The notes beneath the pieces are model-generated. The model did no database searches. It saw nothing but the letters and a program-made list of their open reading frames with translations, and was not told where the DNA came from. Both the position numbers and the translations under genes were made by a program. Below are positions 1-11,428 of a stretch of 64,000 nucleotides of DNA, in pieces (the first letter of the stretch is position 1; the number at the start of each line of letters is the position of its first letter). The stretch comes from Absidia repens. Taxonomy: Eukaryota; Mucoromycota; Mucoromycetes; Mucorales; Cunninghamellaceae. The stretch spans positions 682,001 to 746,000 of the forward strand of contig MCGE01000011.1 in assembly GCA_002105175.1 (NCBI GenBank). Direction: 5' to 3'.

Positions 1-263
1 TGCTCACTACAGGGGAGATTATCGTATACTCGTCTTTCTCAACAATAGTAACGAATCTCACCTTCGAAACCTTTCCTCAAAATATTTATATTTTTGAAAC
101 ACTTTGTCTATTCAAACACTTCAAAATTACCAAATCCAACAAAATCAACAAAAACAACAAAAACAACAAAAGCAACAAAATCAACAAAAACAACCAAACA
201 AATCAACCAAATCAACTAAATCAACCAAATCAATCGAATCAACAACCAACTAAACAAACCAAA

Positions 264-2300
264 ATGTCAATGAAAGCCCCGAAACTTCTAGACAAGCGTT
301 ACGGTGAATGGCTCACCGTCTTTGAAAGGATTGCTTCATTTAACGAATGGCCTGAAGATGAAAAGCTAACCAGGGCCGTCATGTCTCTGACTGGCTCGGC
401 CCAATCTTGGGCTATCCGATCATCACACACCTCATGGAAATCTTTTGTCAAGGACTTCAAGGATAGATACATGAAAAAGGAAAACGTCTTTACTTACTAC
501 TCAAAGCTCACTTCCATCAAGCAAAAACGTGGAGAAAGCAATCGTAAATTCATCCATCGTGTAGACAAATTGTGGACCTCTTATAAAGCTATTGCCAATG
601 ATTCTGGTGAACCCATTCCTTCCTTTGAATTGCTTGTAATCAAAAACATCATCAAGGGCCTGAAATCCAAATCTCTTCGCTGTGCTTTGAGGATGCAAGG
701 TTATGTCACTGTTGCAAGCTTCATCCAGGGTTTCCGGGATGTAAATGACCTCTCTGGCTCTGAAGACGAATCGGACTCGTCATTAGATTCTGATCATTCA
801 AGTTCCTCTAAATCCTCTCAAGACTCTATCTCATCCAAGCTGGTAACCAAGCCTGGAATCATCAGTCAACCTACCATCCTTCCTAACAGTACCAACGTGG
901 AGGAATTAGTTGAATCAGTGAAGAAGCTGACGGTGGTCCTCATGTCGAAAAATATTGTGGATGCGAATTCAGATTCGGCGTCATCTTCAAAGGCTCAAAG
1001 TACACAGTCTATCCCACGCTCCCACTATCCTTGTACAAATTGTAATGAAAAAGGTCATGGTCCTAGCAAATGCAAGAGGCCTTGTAAATACTGTGAAGGT
1101 GACCATAGGTTTTATGATTGTGAACAACATAAAAAAACCACGCCTGCTGTTGATTCAAAACTATGTTTACCCGAAGTCCTGAAGGTTACGGATGCCATGG
1201 CCATTACCAGGAAGGCGAAGGAAGCAGATCTACAAACAGCTACTCCAAACAAACGGTTGAAGGTTAAAATCAATTCTTCTTCTGATGTTACCCCTCTCAC
1301 TGATAATCCTTTGGATGCCATTCAACTCCTCAATGAACCTGTCTTCTCAGTCTCACTCTCTCAATTAGCTGATCTTAGTCCAAGCATAAGAACAACATTG
1401 AAAAATGGTCTCACCAAGCATCATGTCAAGAAAGGAACAGCCCTGAAACTAGTACCTGACTCTCAATCAGTTGAATTTGCTCTGCCTGAAGGAAATTCTG
1501 CACCTCACACACAAGGTATGGTTGCAGGATGTCACTGCCCTATGATTTTGGATGGTGGTGCTACCCAATGTATTATAAGCAAAAACCTTGCTTTGTATCT
1601 CGGAATCCATGAACTTGATGCTACGGATACTCTATTAATGATGGCTAGTGGGAAAACTGTGACTCCTCTCGGTCTATTAAAGAATTTACTCATCTCTGTT
1701 GGTAAATCCAAGGATGTTTCGGTTGAAGCCGTCTGTCTGGATGTGGATGATTATGACTTCTTGGTTGGAAGGTTGGCATTCCATGCTCTGGGTATAGACA
1801 CTGATTGGAAAACACACTCTTGGACTGTCATGGATACTAAAGGAAATAAATCGCCATTGAAGGTTTCCTATCGCCACACCAGGCTCACTGGAAATTTCCC
1901 TCCCCAATCTAGCCCTGAATCTATTGAAGATAGTGACAGCGATACCTCTTCTCAAGTTTCGTCTGAATCCATTATCTCATCACCTACCGAACAGGATCAA
2001 TCCCCTGCCTATCTTGTGGCATTTGCTGGTCTCGCTGATTCAAATACTTCAGAAAATGATGATGTGGATCCTCGCCTTGGTAACCTTGTTAGTCGTATAC
2101 AATCCAACAGGGTCATTCAAGATTTGAATATGGTAGATGAAGTCACTGGCTGTATCAAAGAAATGTTGATTGTTTTGGAACTGATTATCAACATCTCAGA
2201 CAAACGGATGTTACCACTCTACATGTCGAAACCGGGGATGCTCTCCCTATCTACCATAGACCTTATGGAAATCTCTCTTTCAAGGAAAAGGAATTTTTGA
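264..2300 (+). CDS. Gypsy Gag-protease polyprotein
   Basis: This is a 678-residue structural polyprotein of the retrotransposon. The N-terminal half resembles a retrotransposon Gag capsid region (hydrophobic helices up to about residue 165), followed by a Ser/Asp-rich linker. Two zinc knuckles lie near residues 258-288: CTNCNEKGHGPSKC (classic CX2CX4HX4C) and CKYCEGDHRFYDC (CX2CX3HX4C). A retropepsin-like domain follows around residue 430 with the motif ILDGGATQCIIS. The usual catalytic triplet is D-S/T-G, but here it reads D-G-G. The last 160 bases overlap the open pol frame. The start ATG at 264 follows the A-rich leader; another ATG lies two codons downstream. Confidence 0.88.
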   Translation: MSMKAPKLLDKRYGEWLTVFERIASFNEWPEDEKLTRAVMSLTGSAQSWAIRSSHTSWKSFVKDFKDRYMKKENVFTYYSKLTSIKQKRGESNRKFIHRVDKLWTSYKAIANDSGEPIPSFELLVIKNIIKGLKSKSLRCALRMQGYVTVASFIQGFRDVNDLSGSEDESDSSLDSDHSSSSKSSQDSISSKLVTKPGIISQPTILPNSTNVEELVESVKKLTVVLMSKNIVDANSDSASSSKAQSTQSIPRSHYPCTNCNEKGHGPSKCKRPCKYCEGDHRFYDCEQHKKTTPAVDSKLCLPEVLKVTDAMAITRKAKEADLQTATPNKRLKVKINSSSDVTPLTDNPLDAIQLLNEPVFSVSLSQLADLSPSIRTTLKNGLTKHHVKKGTALKLVPDSQSVEFALPEGNSAPHTQGMVAGCHCPMILDGGATQCIISKNLALYLGIHELDATDTLLMMASGKTVTPLGLLKNLLISVGKSKDVSVEAVCLDVDDYDFLVGRLAFHALGIDTDWKTHSWTVMDTKGNKSPLKVSYRHTRLTGNFPPQSSPESIEDSDSDTSSQVSSESIISSPTEQDQSPAYLVAFAGLADSNTSENDDVDPRLGNLVSRIQSNRVIQDLNMVDEVTGCIKEMLIVLELIINISDKRMLPLYMSKPGMLSLSTIDLMEISLSRKRNF

Positions 2301-4804
2301 AACAAGAACTCACTGCCATGGTTGATAATGGTATCATTATTCCTACTACTTATCTTCCTTCTAATTCCAAAGCTTCGGGATGGTCATTCCCTTGTCGGCT
2401 TATCCAGAAGAAAACTGGTGATAAACGTTTGGTCACAAATTTTATGGATTTGAACAAAGTTACGGTCAGAGATACATGGCCGTTGCCCATTATGATTGAA
2501 TTATTGGAACAATTGGGGGGATCAACTTTATTCTCTTCCATGGATCTTCTTAAGGGATTCCATCAAATCAAGGTACAAGATTCTTCCATAAATAAACTCA
2601 CCATCGCTACTCCTTTTGGGAACTATTCTTATGTGGTAATGCCTTTTGGTATACAAAATGGTCCCTCTACCTTCTGTAGAGCTATCTACCTTGCTTTAAA
2701 TGAATTATTAAACAAGTCTGTGGTGGCCTATATCGACGATATCATTGTACACTCCCCTTCTCCAAACAAACATCTCCTTGACCTGGAAGAATTCTTTGCG
2801 TGTATCAAAAACGCCAATATGGTTCTTAATGCCAATAAATGCTCGTTCTTTGATCGGTCGGTCTTCTTTGTGGGGTTTATTGCCAACGAATTTGGGTATT
2901 ATCCTGATCCTAAAAGGGTGGAAGTTATTCAGACATTCCCCAGACCATTGTGCCAAAGGGATGTCAGAGCCTTCTTAGGCATTATTGGATTTTACCGTCG
3001 ACATGTACAATCGTTTGCGGATCAAACGGCTCCTTTGACTCTTCTTCTCAAAAAAGACGCATACTTTACCTGGACTGAACAGATGGAAAAGTGTTTCCAA
3101 CAAGCGAAATCGTTGTTGTCTCAGAAATGTTTACTGGTTTACCCTGATCCAAACAAGCCCTTTTATCTGTTCACGGACGCTTCTGACATCGGTATAGGTG
3201 CCGCCCTATGTCACAAAGATGAAAATGAATATGTGCCGATCGCTTTTATATCAAGAAAATTGCAAGCTGCTGAAATCAAGTATCCCACCGTGGAAAAAGA
3301 ATTGTTAGCCGTTGTCTACGCTTTCAAGCAATTTCGCAAGTTTCTCTTGGATAAGGAATTTTTCCTTTTCACAGATAATTCAGCTGTGACCTATCTGTTT
3401 GTCAAGCAAGATGCCTCACAACGTTTACAAAGATGGACCCTTTGTTGCCTGGAATACTCATTCATTGTAAAACATCTCCCTGGTAAACAGAATGTGGTAG
3501 CCGACACACTGTCAAGATTTCCTCCAACGCATGAACCCATATCAAATGGACAAGACGACATCGAATTTCTGTATCATGGTCTTTTATTAATGGATGCTTT
3601 TTACGAATCTGAACTTGCCTTGATCTTCAAATTCTTACAACATCCCTGGTCTCAACGCTTCAATTCCAAAGTTAAACAACAAGCTCGATTTTACTTTATT
3701 CACAATGGAAAATTAAACAAACGTGTCGGCGAACGGTCAGTGGTTGTCCCTTTCATTCCGGAACGACAAAGTATCATAAAAATGATACACGATGGACATG
3801 GTCACTTCGGATCGCAATCTTCTTGGTCAATTTTATACCTTCATTATTGGTGGCCTTCTGCCTATAAGGATCTCAAGCATTTTCTACAATCATGTCACGA
3901 CTGCCAAATGTTCTCAAGTGGCATTGAAGCACATTACTCTCACCATGTGGTTGGTACAAGACTCTTCGAACAATTCAGCATTGATTTTATTGGACCCTTT
4001 CCTGTCACGTCAAGAGGAAGTAAATTCATCGTCCTGGCGGTGGAAAACTTTTCCAGATGGCCAATTGCCCTCGCTACTAAGGATAACGATGCCATTACTG
4101 CTGCTAGATTCATGTATTCTGAATTGTTTTGTAATTTCGGCCCTCCCACTCATCTCTTGTCGGATAATGGGGTACATTTTTTAAATCATACTGTCAAGCA
4201 ATTTTTGGAAATCATAAAAACAAATCACAAACTCACCTCTATCTATTATCCTGAATGTAATGGAATGGTCGAAAGAATTAATGGTGTCATCATTGGAAGT
4301 CTCAAAAAAATCGCTCAAGAACAACAAGAAAATTGGGACCTACTATTACCTGCTGCGTTATATGCTTATCGTATCAAATGTCATTCTAGATTGAAAATTT
4401 CCCCATTCGAAGCATTATATGGACAAAGCCCTGTTTTCCCTATGGAGGACGTTCTGTTTAAGATTGGCAAGGTCATTGGCTATGAAAGATTGGTCAGATT
4501 GTGGGGCTTAAGGAAAACACTCGAAACCAATGCTGTGGAATTAGAAGCAAAATCGAAGCAAGCAAAAGGAAAACCTCTATTCAAGACTGGCGACAAAGTT
4601 ATAATGGTCAATTCCAAGCGTAGGGGACAAAGTAAACTTGATCCCAAATACTTCCCAATCATCTATCGTATCATCAAAGGATTTCATAACTCGTACGAGT
4701 TGATGGAAGAAGATGGAACAAAATTCAAACATAAGGTCAACGCCAAAAACTTGAAGTTATATCGACAACCCGATGAAGAGGTTAACCAGATAACTTCTGA
4801 TTAA
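2141..4804 (+). CDS. Gypsy Pol: reverse transcriptase, RNase H, integrase
   Basis: The frame is open from 2141 and lies -1 relative to gag. It has no suitable ATG before the conserved domains, so it is probably made as a Gag-Pol fusion. The segment read before the gag stop already looks like the start of a Gypsy RT (HVETGDALPIYHRPYGN). RT carries the catalytic box YIDD (about 2730). RNase H begins with FTDASDIGIGAALC. Integrase has an HHCC zinc-binding region (HGHFG... CHDCQ) and the D-D-E residues in SIDFIGPF, LLSDNGVHF and YPECNGMVER. The C-terminus ends in a short basic/acidic tail without a chromodomain. The frame is uninterrupted to 4804. Confidence 0.9.
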   Translation, partial: SHWLYQRNVDCFGTDYQHLRQTDVTTLHVETGDALPIYHRPYGNLSFKEKEFLKQELTAMVDNGIIIPTTYLPSNSKASGWSFPCRLIQKKTGDKRLVTNFMDLNKVTVRDTWPLPIMIELLEQLGGSTLFSSMDLLKGFHQIKVQDSSINKLTIATPFGNYSYVVMPFGIQNGPSTFCRAIYLALNELLNKSVVAYIDDIIVHSPSPNKHLLDLEEFFACIKNANMVLNANKCSFFDRSVFFVGFIANEFGYYPDPKRVEVIQTFPRPLCQRDVRAFLGIIGFYRRHVQSFADQTAPLTLLLKKDAYFTWTEQMEKCFQQAKSLLSQKCLLVYPDPNKPFYLFTDASDIGIGAALCHKDENEYVPIAFISRKLQAAEIKYPTVEKELLAVVYAFKQFRKFLLDKEFFLFTDNSAVTYLFVKQDASQRLQRWTLCCLEYSFIVKHLPGKQNVVADTLSRFPPTHEPISNGQDDIEFLYHGLLLMDAFYESELALIFKFLQHPWSQRFNSKVKQQARFYFIHNGKLNKRVGERSVVVPFIPERQSIIKMIHDGHGHFGSQSSWSILYLHYWWPSAYKDLKHFLQSCHDCQMFSSGIEAHYSHHVVGTRLFEQFSIDFIGPFPVTSRGSKFIVLAVENFSRWPIALATKDNDAITAARFMYSELFCNFGPPTHLLSDNGVHFLNHTVKQFLEIIKTNHKLTSIYYPECNGMVERINGVIIGSLKKIAQEQQENWDLLLPAALYAYRIKCHSRLKISPFEALYGQSPVFPMEDVLFKIGKVIGYERLVRLWGLRKTLETNAVELEAKSKQAKGKPLFKTGDKVIMVNSKRRGQSKLDPKYFPIIYRIIKGFHNSYELMEEDGTKFKHKVNAKNLKLYRQPDEEVNQITSD

Positions 4805-4815
4805 GTTGGGGAGAC

Positions 4816-5098
4816 TGATGTGATTTAGCTTTATTTATGATTTTGACATTTCGGGTTTAGTTTTTTTTACCCCTTTTTAGTTTATATTTTTTACACCTTC
4901 CATTCTTTCTCTTCTTCCTCTTATTTTTTTATCTCAAACCACTCTACTTTTTAACATACTTTATTGAACCGGCCATAGTCGGTAAGTGTTATTTTATTCG
5001 CCCTTCATTTCTCTTTTATGTAAATATGATGTGGGTGCTAAATACCCACTTTTAATAAATTAGGTTCTTTTTACACAACAAATCTTCACTCTATATCA
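4816..5098 (+). repeat. 3' LTR of the first Gypsy element
   Basis: The LTR is bounded by TGAT...ATCA and preceded by a purine-rich tract (AAGTTGGGGAGAC) that fits second-strand priming. It is about 283 bp. The right boundary is set by the point where the sequence resumes as the interior of a dispersed repeat. The matching 5' LTR is not in the window, so the left boundary is inferred from the terminal inverted repeat and the purine tract. Confidence 0.75.
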
Positions 5099-5420
5099 GT
5101 TTCCCCATGCATCTTGTAATCCCTGAGCTGGAAACCCTTCTAAACTAATCCTGACACTAATCTAAGATCACCAGAACCTCAAAAAAGTTGAATGATGAAA
5201 AAAGAAGTAGAAAGAAGAAAAGGAATTGAAAAGAAGAAAGCGAGAGGAATAAAATTGGGATTCCACAAAAAAAAAAAAGTTCACGTGGGCGGGATTTAAA
5301 ACGTTTTTTTCTTCTCTTCTGCTATGCTTTTTAATAGATTCAAAAAGAGAGTCTCCCTTTTTTTTTTTTTTTTTACAACAATCAACTCCCCACAATATAA
5401 TCAACGTGTTGGTTTTCTTT
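5099..5420 (-). repeat. Dispersed repeat S, fragment cut by the Gypsy insertion
   Basis: Read on the minus strand, this contains the same modules as copies at 22130 and 57460: a CCCGCCCACGTGAA motif, a pyrimidine-rich stretch, then a core ending GCATGGGGAAAC. The rest of the core (CCTTTCATTTTG...) is missing because the Gypsy element sits in it. The remaining part should lie upstream of the window. Confidence 0.75.
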
Positions 5421-6306
5421 TCTCAATGATTTGCTTATATGAAGTTATGTTTATTATCTAAAATGATGCCCCCACTCCACCTTCACTTCATCCTCATCCA
5501 CACACATCCACAATTGTCTCACATTTAGATAAGAGTAATAGTATCATCATTCATTGAACCAGTAGAGTTTAGTTGTCAGAGTTTACATTTAAATCTGAAT
5601 AAAATATCATATTTATTGTCTTTTTTCTTATTGATAAAAAACCAACAACGTCAACCAGTCATATAGCTATAATACATTTTACATTCACTACCCTATTATT
5701 AGACGTGGTTTAAAGTTTCATTGTCAAGTAGCAAAAAAAAAAATTTGCACGTCCTTCTCATTTTTCATGGGCCACACTGTTTGTGCCTTTTCGTTGACCA
5801 ATAAATCCAGCCCTGTGGTTTCCATTTTCCCATTATGAATTCGAGTATTTTCAACATCACCACCTTCATTAACATACATTGTGACAACTAATCCGTTCCC
5901 CGCCCACCCATACCCAACCGTTATTTTTTAATCTGTGATACAAAAAACATTCCGTAGCACCAATTAAAAAAACAAAATCCATCATGTAATCATGGAATCA
6001 ATGTATAACAGGATGGTAATGCATCGATCTTTTATTATGTGTACATATAAATAAGAGAATCAAAATCAAATATATAAAATATAGCGACTTTCTATATGAA
6101 AAAAATTAAGGAAGAAAAAAGAAGGTACAATTGACATATAAAAAAGGTAAATATATATATATAGAATAGTAATAAATAAATAGAGGAATCATAGGGAAGA
6201 AGGAAGGGTAGGGTCATAGATAACATCAAAAACATAAAAATACAATAATAGGAGGCAGGTAAGTTGGAAGCACCGAATAGGTTTGCTTTTTTTTTTTTCT
6301 TTGTCA
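5421..6306. other. Intergenic, 3' side of the CSL gene
   Basis: No convincing coding exon is present. It is AT-rich with poly-A/T runs and short AT dinucleotide tracts near 6150. It should contain the 3' untranslated region and terminator of the minus-strand gene ending at 6307. Confidence 0.6.
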
Positions 6307-7435
6307 TCAGAATTGATAGTGTATATTTGTGTTGTGAATAATATCGTCGGCCGTCTTAACCAGCAATAAGGGCAATTGATAAAGTGTGTTGTTGTCGGTG
6401 TTAGCGGTGGTGGAAGAAGTAGGGTAAGATTCAGTAAATGTGCATTCCAGTAATTCATTTCGAGGTGGTAATCGACAAATCAATAATTCCCGGCTTTTGT
6501 ACTCTACATGAGGTGCTTGGATGTCGCCAAACCATACTTGTAAATCCCTTGCCAAATGATTGCCATGTAACTGCAGAAGTCCATCCTGAATAGTGGAGTA
6601 ATGTGAGAGATGAGGAAACGTCAAAGAAGCTTGTGATGATGAAGGCGTCAATCCCCGACGATGTTGCTGCTGCTGTTGATGGAATGATTCTGCGGTGTTG
6701 TCGACATTATTTTTTTCTGAGGATGATGATTCCAGAGAGAAATTTGGAGCTGGAGACGAGGAAGAATGTGGTGGTGGCAAAAACGTGTAACTGGCAATAT
6801 CCGTACCCACTATAGTCCATATTGCTGCATCTGAGACATCTTCATGCCAATAAGCTCCGCCTAAAGGTCCATTGATCCAAGAGGTTGATGATGGAGATAT
6901 AGGTAACGTTGTTGAGGAAGCTAACGATGATGATGTTGATGATGATGATAATGACGATGATGATACTTGGCGATGACGGGGTTCCACAGCTGATACCGAT
7001 TGTGAGCGATGATTGATCCAACTTCCACTATTGTCCAATTCACTCGTCATTGTATTTGCAGGTGCTGAACCGTGAGGGCGTTGATTTTGTTGAGGTACGT
7101 GATTATCATCAAGTCGTGAGTATGTTGAAGTTATTATATTGTCATGCGGGCCATGGTTGTTATTCGTCAAGGAAGGAGATGAAGTGTAACCAGAGATTTT
7201 CCGTTTTTGCAAAGCACGACCATCATCTTGGATAAATTCCGTCCGAGCAAAATTAGCCAATTGATACGATGGAGGAGGCGGAGGGGTGGGGATTTGAGGA
7301 TAGGTTGTCGTGGTTCCGTCGACTTGTGCATCCCAACGATATCATTCAAACATGCCAAATATACCACAGGGGAGTTTTGGCGTGGTAGCAAGCCTTCCAT
7401 CAATCCTGTCGTCATATCGGGATCCCCGTTGTGCG

Positions 7436-7467
<32 letters not shown>

Positions 7468-10195
7468 TCGTTTTTGGAGGTTTGTGAAGGATCATGTACC
7501 ATTTGAAGAGCAATTTTGTGAAGTTGACAGACCGGGTCACCCAAATATTCGTCACCATATTCACCTCCATTGATATGTATAGCTTCATCCATACATCGGG
7601 CACCACCTACTACCGTTGATGCCTTGTCCACCCTTCGAATGACAAAAACCGGACTGACCATGCCCGTAGATAGACATTGTAGCACAATATGTTGGTTGTA
7701 GTGTATCGCTAAAGGTTGCTGAGTTGTATTCCTAAGAGCAATAGCTGGAGGAGGTGGGTAGTTCACACTGGTTTTGAAATTGTGATGTCCAATGTAATCT
7801 TCAGGATAGTTATTTGAATTGTTGGTACGACTTGACTGTTGATGTTGTTGTTGTTGCTGTTCTGATGACCTAGAAGTATCGACAAGCCAAACCACAAAAG
7901 GATCCCAGGACGCCATCCTGGCCACAAAACATGCTCCATCATTGCTTTTTGTTTGTCCAGTAAGTGGCTGCCCAGGGTAAGCGAATGCCGAGTCTTTTCC
8001 ATTGGAGACACCAAGATATTTTGTAGAGACAGTCTGCGAACGAATTCGGTTGAATAGGGAAACAATAGACCCGTGATGTATACATACTATTTCGACACAA
8101 AACAAAGGGGGGAAGGTAAAGATAAGTGAGCTGACATTTTTATACACTAAACTCTCATTATATTTATCTATTCGTCCTTACGTTCCACATTCTTCACGCT
8201 TTGTCTTTTTTTGGAAGGCTTGCTGATAACCTTGATGCCCTTTCCTGTCAGGGTTCCCAGCCATTGCCCGTGCATTTGCAACTTGACCAAACATTCCACA
8301 CGCTTTCGTTTTTCATCGGCATCGTTGATATACAATTGCTTCGACACGCAACGCCCGCCACCTAAAGGTTCCGCACGAGGATTGTGATACCAGTCACCAC
8401 CATTGTTTTTCGTTTCCATGCTTGATAGATTATTAAATCGAGAGCGGGTACTGGATGCATCCAGTGAGGTTTGAAGGGATTGGGTCTGCTGCTGCTGTAT
8501 TGATCCTGTTTGTCCTGCCACGGCACCATTGTTTTGGATGTACCATTCCATTTGACCTGCTTGTGACGACGATTCACCTGATATGCTGACTGTGACTTTT
8601 GGAGGTACCACCATTGTCATTGTATCGCCATGACCGTCGCAGAATGAATTCTGTTGTTGTTCATCGTCATCACCGTTATTGCTGCCCTGAGATTCCTCGT
8701 CTGCTGAAACATGGCCGATGCTATTGCCTGAAACCCGCTTGTTTCTTCTTGTCCACCAGGTAGATCCGACCAGAATAGCTGTGGGAGGGGGGCATAAAAA
8801 TCTAACCAATGTTAATAGTAATAATTGAATTAGTAATAAGAAAAGGAGATACTGTGTAGAGGGAGACTCTATTACTAACCTTTTTTCAGTGCCATAACTT
8901 TTTTGGGCCACTTTGCTGGACATAATGATCACTGTTTTTTCCCCCAGTGCTGTTGGATTGGTTGATTGGAGATAGCGTTGAATAATGGGACGAAGTTTAG
9001 CGGACGATTCTTGTTGTTGAATGATGCGTGCAGCTGTCACAGCGTGGAGATGTCGAGGTTGCGCTGATCGAAGGGGATTGCTGCCAGGGATATCATTATT
9101 GCTATTTGGCGAGATCAATATTGTTCCAATTGTCGATGACGTATTTGTGGTTGATGAAGATGAAGCAGACGATATGTTTGAAGTGTGTTGAGACCAAGAA
9201 TCCATCATAAATTCCATCGGCATTGTTGACGATTGTTGAATGAAAGGATAAGAATCAAACGCTGGTCCTTCATTAATGGCAATCATCATATTCTCTTCGT
9301 CCTTTTTGTTGCTGTTGACGTTTGCAATCATGCCAGTAGGAGAGGAAAGCGGTGGGGTATGTTGATGGTACAGGCTGCTGATAGGTGTGGCTGTGTGGTG
9401 GTTGTGATACGGATGTTGCGATTTTCCAGAAGAGATATTGGACGTCCGACCGCCCATAGGTGTAATGGCAGGTGATGAGTGTGTTGATGCCATGGTTGCA
9501 GGTGAAATTGGAGGTGTACCACCGGTAGAAATAGAATTGGGATTGTGCTGAGAGTGGGAGAAGAGTAGCCTACCATTATCGGTGCTTTGATCGCAGGCAG
9601 AGATAGATGATGACAAAGAATGGACCGATTTGTTAGACACCTATGTTGTTAATAAGACAAAAAAAAGTTAGTCAAGTCTGCCAAAATCTCTTCTCTTTTT
9701 TTACGTCATTATCTTACCAAAGGCGTATCAAGTAGAGGATCAAATTTAAGAGGATCAAATTCAGGTTTTCCACTGTTGCTAACATCAGGTAATGAATCCA
9801 AAAAACCAGGAGGACAAAACGCTGTGTAATTGGACGATTCCGTTGATGAATGTGAGCTGGGTTGATCGGTTGCCGTTGATTGGTCGATGGTCAAGTTAGC
9901 TACCCAAGGAGTTAAATGCTTTTGTGTGTCTGAATACAATGGTTGCGAGTTTTCATCTGAAGATTTGTGTTCCATAGTATTGTTTTGCACTATATGATAG
10001 GTTGGATCATTCTGGTGTTGATGCTGTTCATGGTGGTGATAGGTGTCAAAGATAAAAGGTAGCTGAGTTTGTTGCTGTTGTTGAGGTACGTTATCAAAAC
10101 CATTGTAGTGCGGGGTATGGAAAGATGAATTAGCGCTTTCGTTCAAGTCATTTTGTAACTGTGAACAAGACCAATACTTCATTTGCTGTTGTTGT

Positions 10196-10226
<31 letters not shown>

Positions 10227-10425
10227 CCTGCGATGACTGACGCTCAGATGGCGATTGATCAGTCTGCCATTGAGAGGAGTAAAAATATGTTTCTTTTGAT
10301 TCCGTAGATTGTTTCCTTTTGCGTGAACCGATATCCATACCAAAAGGAGAAGAAACAGGAGCCGGCCTTGTTGAATTCTGCTCGTAGTAGCTGGAAGGAA
10401 CGGATAATGGTTGGTGTAATGTCAT
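6307..10425 (-). CDS. CSL (CBF1/Su(H)/LAG-1) family transcription factor
   Basis: This is a sequence-specific DNA-binding protein of the CSL family (S. pombe Cbf11/Cbf12 relatives). Exons on the minus strand: 10425-9718, 9640-8880, 8801-8182 and 8086-6307, joined through GT-AG introns that keep frame. The N-terminal third is low-complexity, with long Gln runs near 10180-10230. Conserved blocks follow: KVAQKSYGTEKRFLCPPP (RHR-N, spanning the 8802-8879 intron), KVISKPSKKRQSVKN, then LFNRIRSQTVSTKYL and GMVSPVFVIRRVDK of the beta-trefoil. DAAIWTIVGTDIASYTF and VWFGDIQAPHVEY form the C-terminal IPT/TIG region. The linker holds a second Gln run (7438-7470). The last exon changes frame between about 7345 and 7273 with no plausible intron; one base near the G run at 7332-7334 would restore it. 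The protein is about 1,290 residues, long for the family, as in fungal CSL proteins. Confidence 0.9.
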
Positions 10426-11428
10426 TCCTGTATCAAAATCAATGCAATAGAATGCGTATCAAAAAGAGGAAGAATTGGAAAAAAAAATAATGTAAGGTTT
10501 TTTTGGGGTTGCCAACTGTATTTTAAACAAAAGAAGAGTGTGGGAGGAAGAAAAGTGAAAGAAAGAAATTGGTGGTTTTAACAAAAAAAAAAAAAAAGTG
10601 CGGGGAAGTCGGGAGTTAAAATAAGATCAATTTTGGGTTCACTTCTTTGGTACCCCTAAAGCATAAAGGCGATCAATTCAGACATGTTTATTAACAGTAA
10701 CAAAATATGCCCCACATGAATTACAACAAAACGCATCACAAAGATCAAATTAACGATGTATTTTGATCCATGATACAGATTCTACGTTTATTAATAAACT
10801 TGTTAATTAAAAAGGAATAAGAAGGTGGGGTCATTCTACTTTCATCCCCCAACAACATAGTTCTCGTTTTATGGTATCTTTTTTGCTTCGGTTCACGTTA
10901 CACATATCCCATTTACAATTGAGGCGAAATCCGCGCACATGGTTTTAAATAAATCCATCTAAATGCTACATAATGATAAAATAGTTATATGAATCTAATA
11001 CATTATCATACTAAAAAGACCGTCAATCTTGGTTGGATCCATACACTAACGACACACCACACAGACAAAATTGATAATGATAGTAAAAGAATAATACACA
11101 AAAAATATTTTATTGAAAAAACGAATTAAAAAAAAGTGGTATGACTATAACTAACATATCTAATTGCTAACTACTAATTTATCCAATATTCCATTCCTAC
11201 AAGTTCGAAAGCGTCCATAATACAGCAGCTTAGTAGTTTATCTTGAAAATATTTACAGGGAAAGGATTCTACAAAGAAAGGAAATAATAGTGCGATAAGT
11301 AAAGAATGTTTTCTTGATAAGCTCATAACTCATCAAAGATAATAACGTTTGTTGAGCATCAAATCATTCGCGATGATAGAATAGATTGTAATACAATGAA
11401 TTGACGTTACCTTTGGCATAAAAAAAGT
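10426..11428. other. Intergenic, CSL 5' flank and BLOC1S1-like 3' flank
   Basis: No coding exon is supported. Both flanking genes run on the minus strand, so this holds the CSL promoter and leader and the 3' end of the next gene. A possible acceptor (ACAG) directly before the CSL ATG leaves room for an upstream non-coding or short coding exon. Poly-A runs occur at 10582-10596. Confidence 0.5.

Larger units (their letters stand above)
1..5098 (+). mobile_element. Ty3/Gypsy LTR retrotransposon, 5' LTR outside the window
   Basis: The window opens inside the 5' untranslated leader of a Gypsy element. An A-rich leader with CAACAAAA-type repeats (about 120-260) precedes gag. Gag (264-2300) is followed by an overlapping pol in the -1 frame (2141-4804), a purine-rich tract ending at 4815 and the 3' LTR (4816-5098). 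The order protease, reverse transcriptase, RNase H, integrase defines the Gypsy superfamily. No chromodomain is visible at the pol end, unlike the two other Gypsy elements here. The right flank begins GTTTCCCCATGC, which is the interior of a repeat present elsewhere in the window, so the element is inserted in that repeat. The 5' LTR and left target duplication lie outside, so insertion age cannot be estimated here. Confidence 0.93.

Noticed and set aside
5168..5404. 78-codon Phe/Lys-rich frame
   Set aside because: Lies within the pyrimidine-rich part of repeat S; low complexity only.
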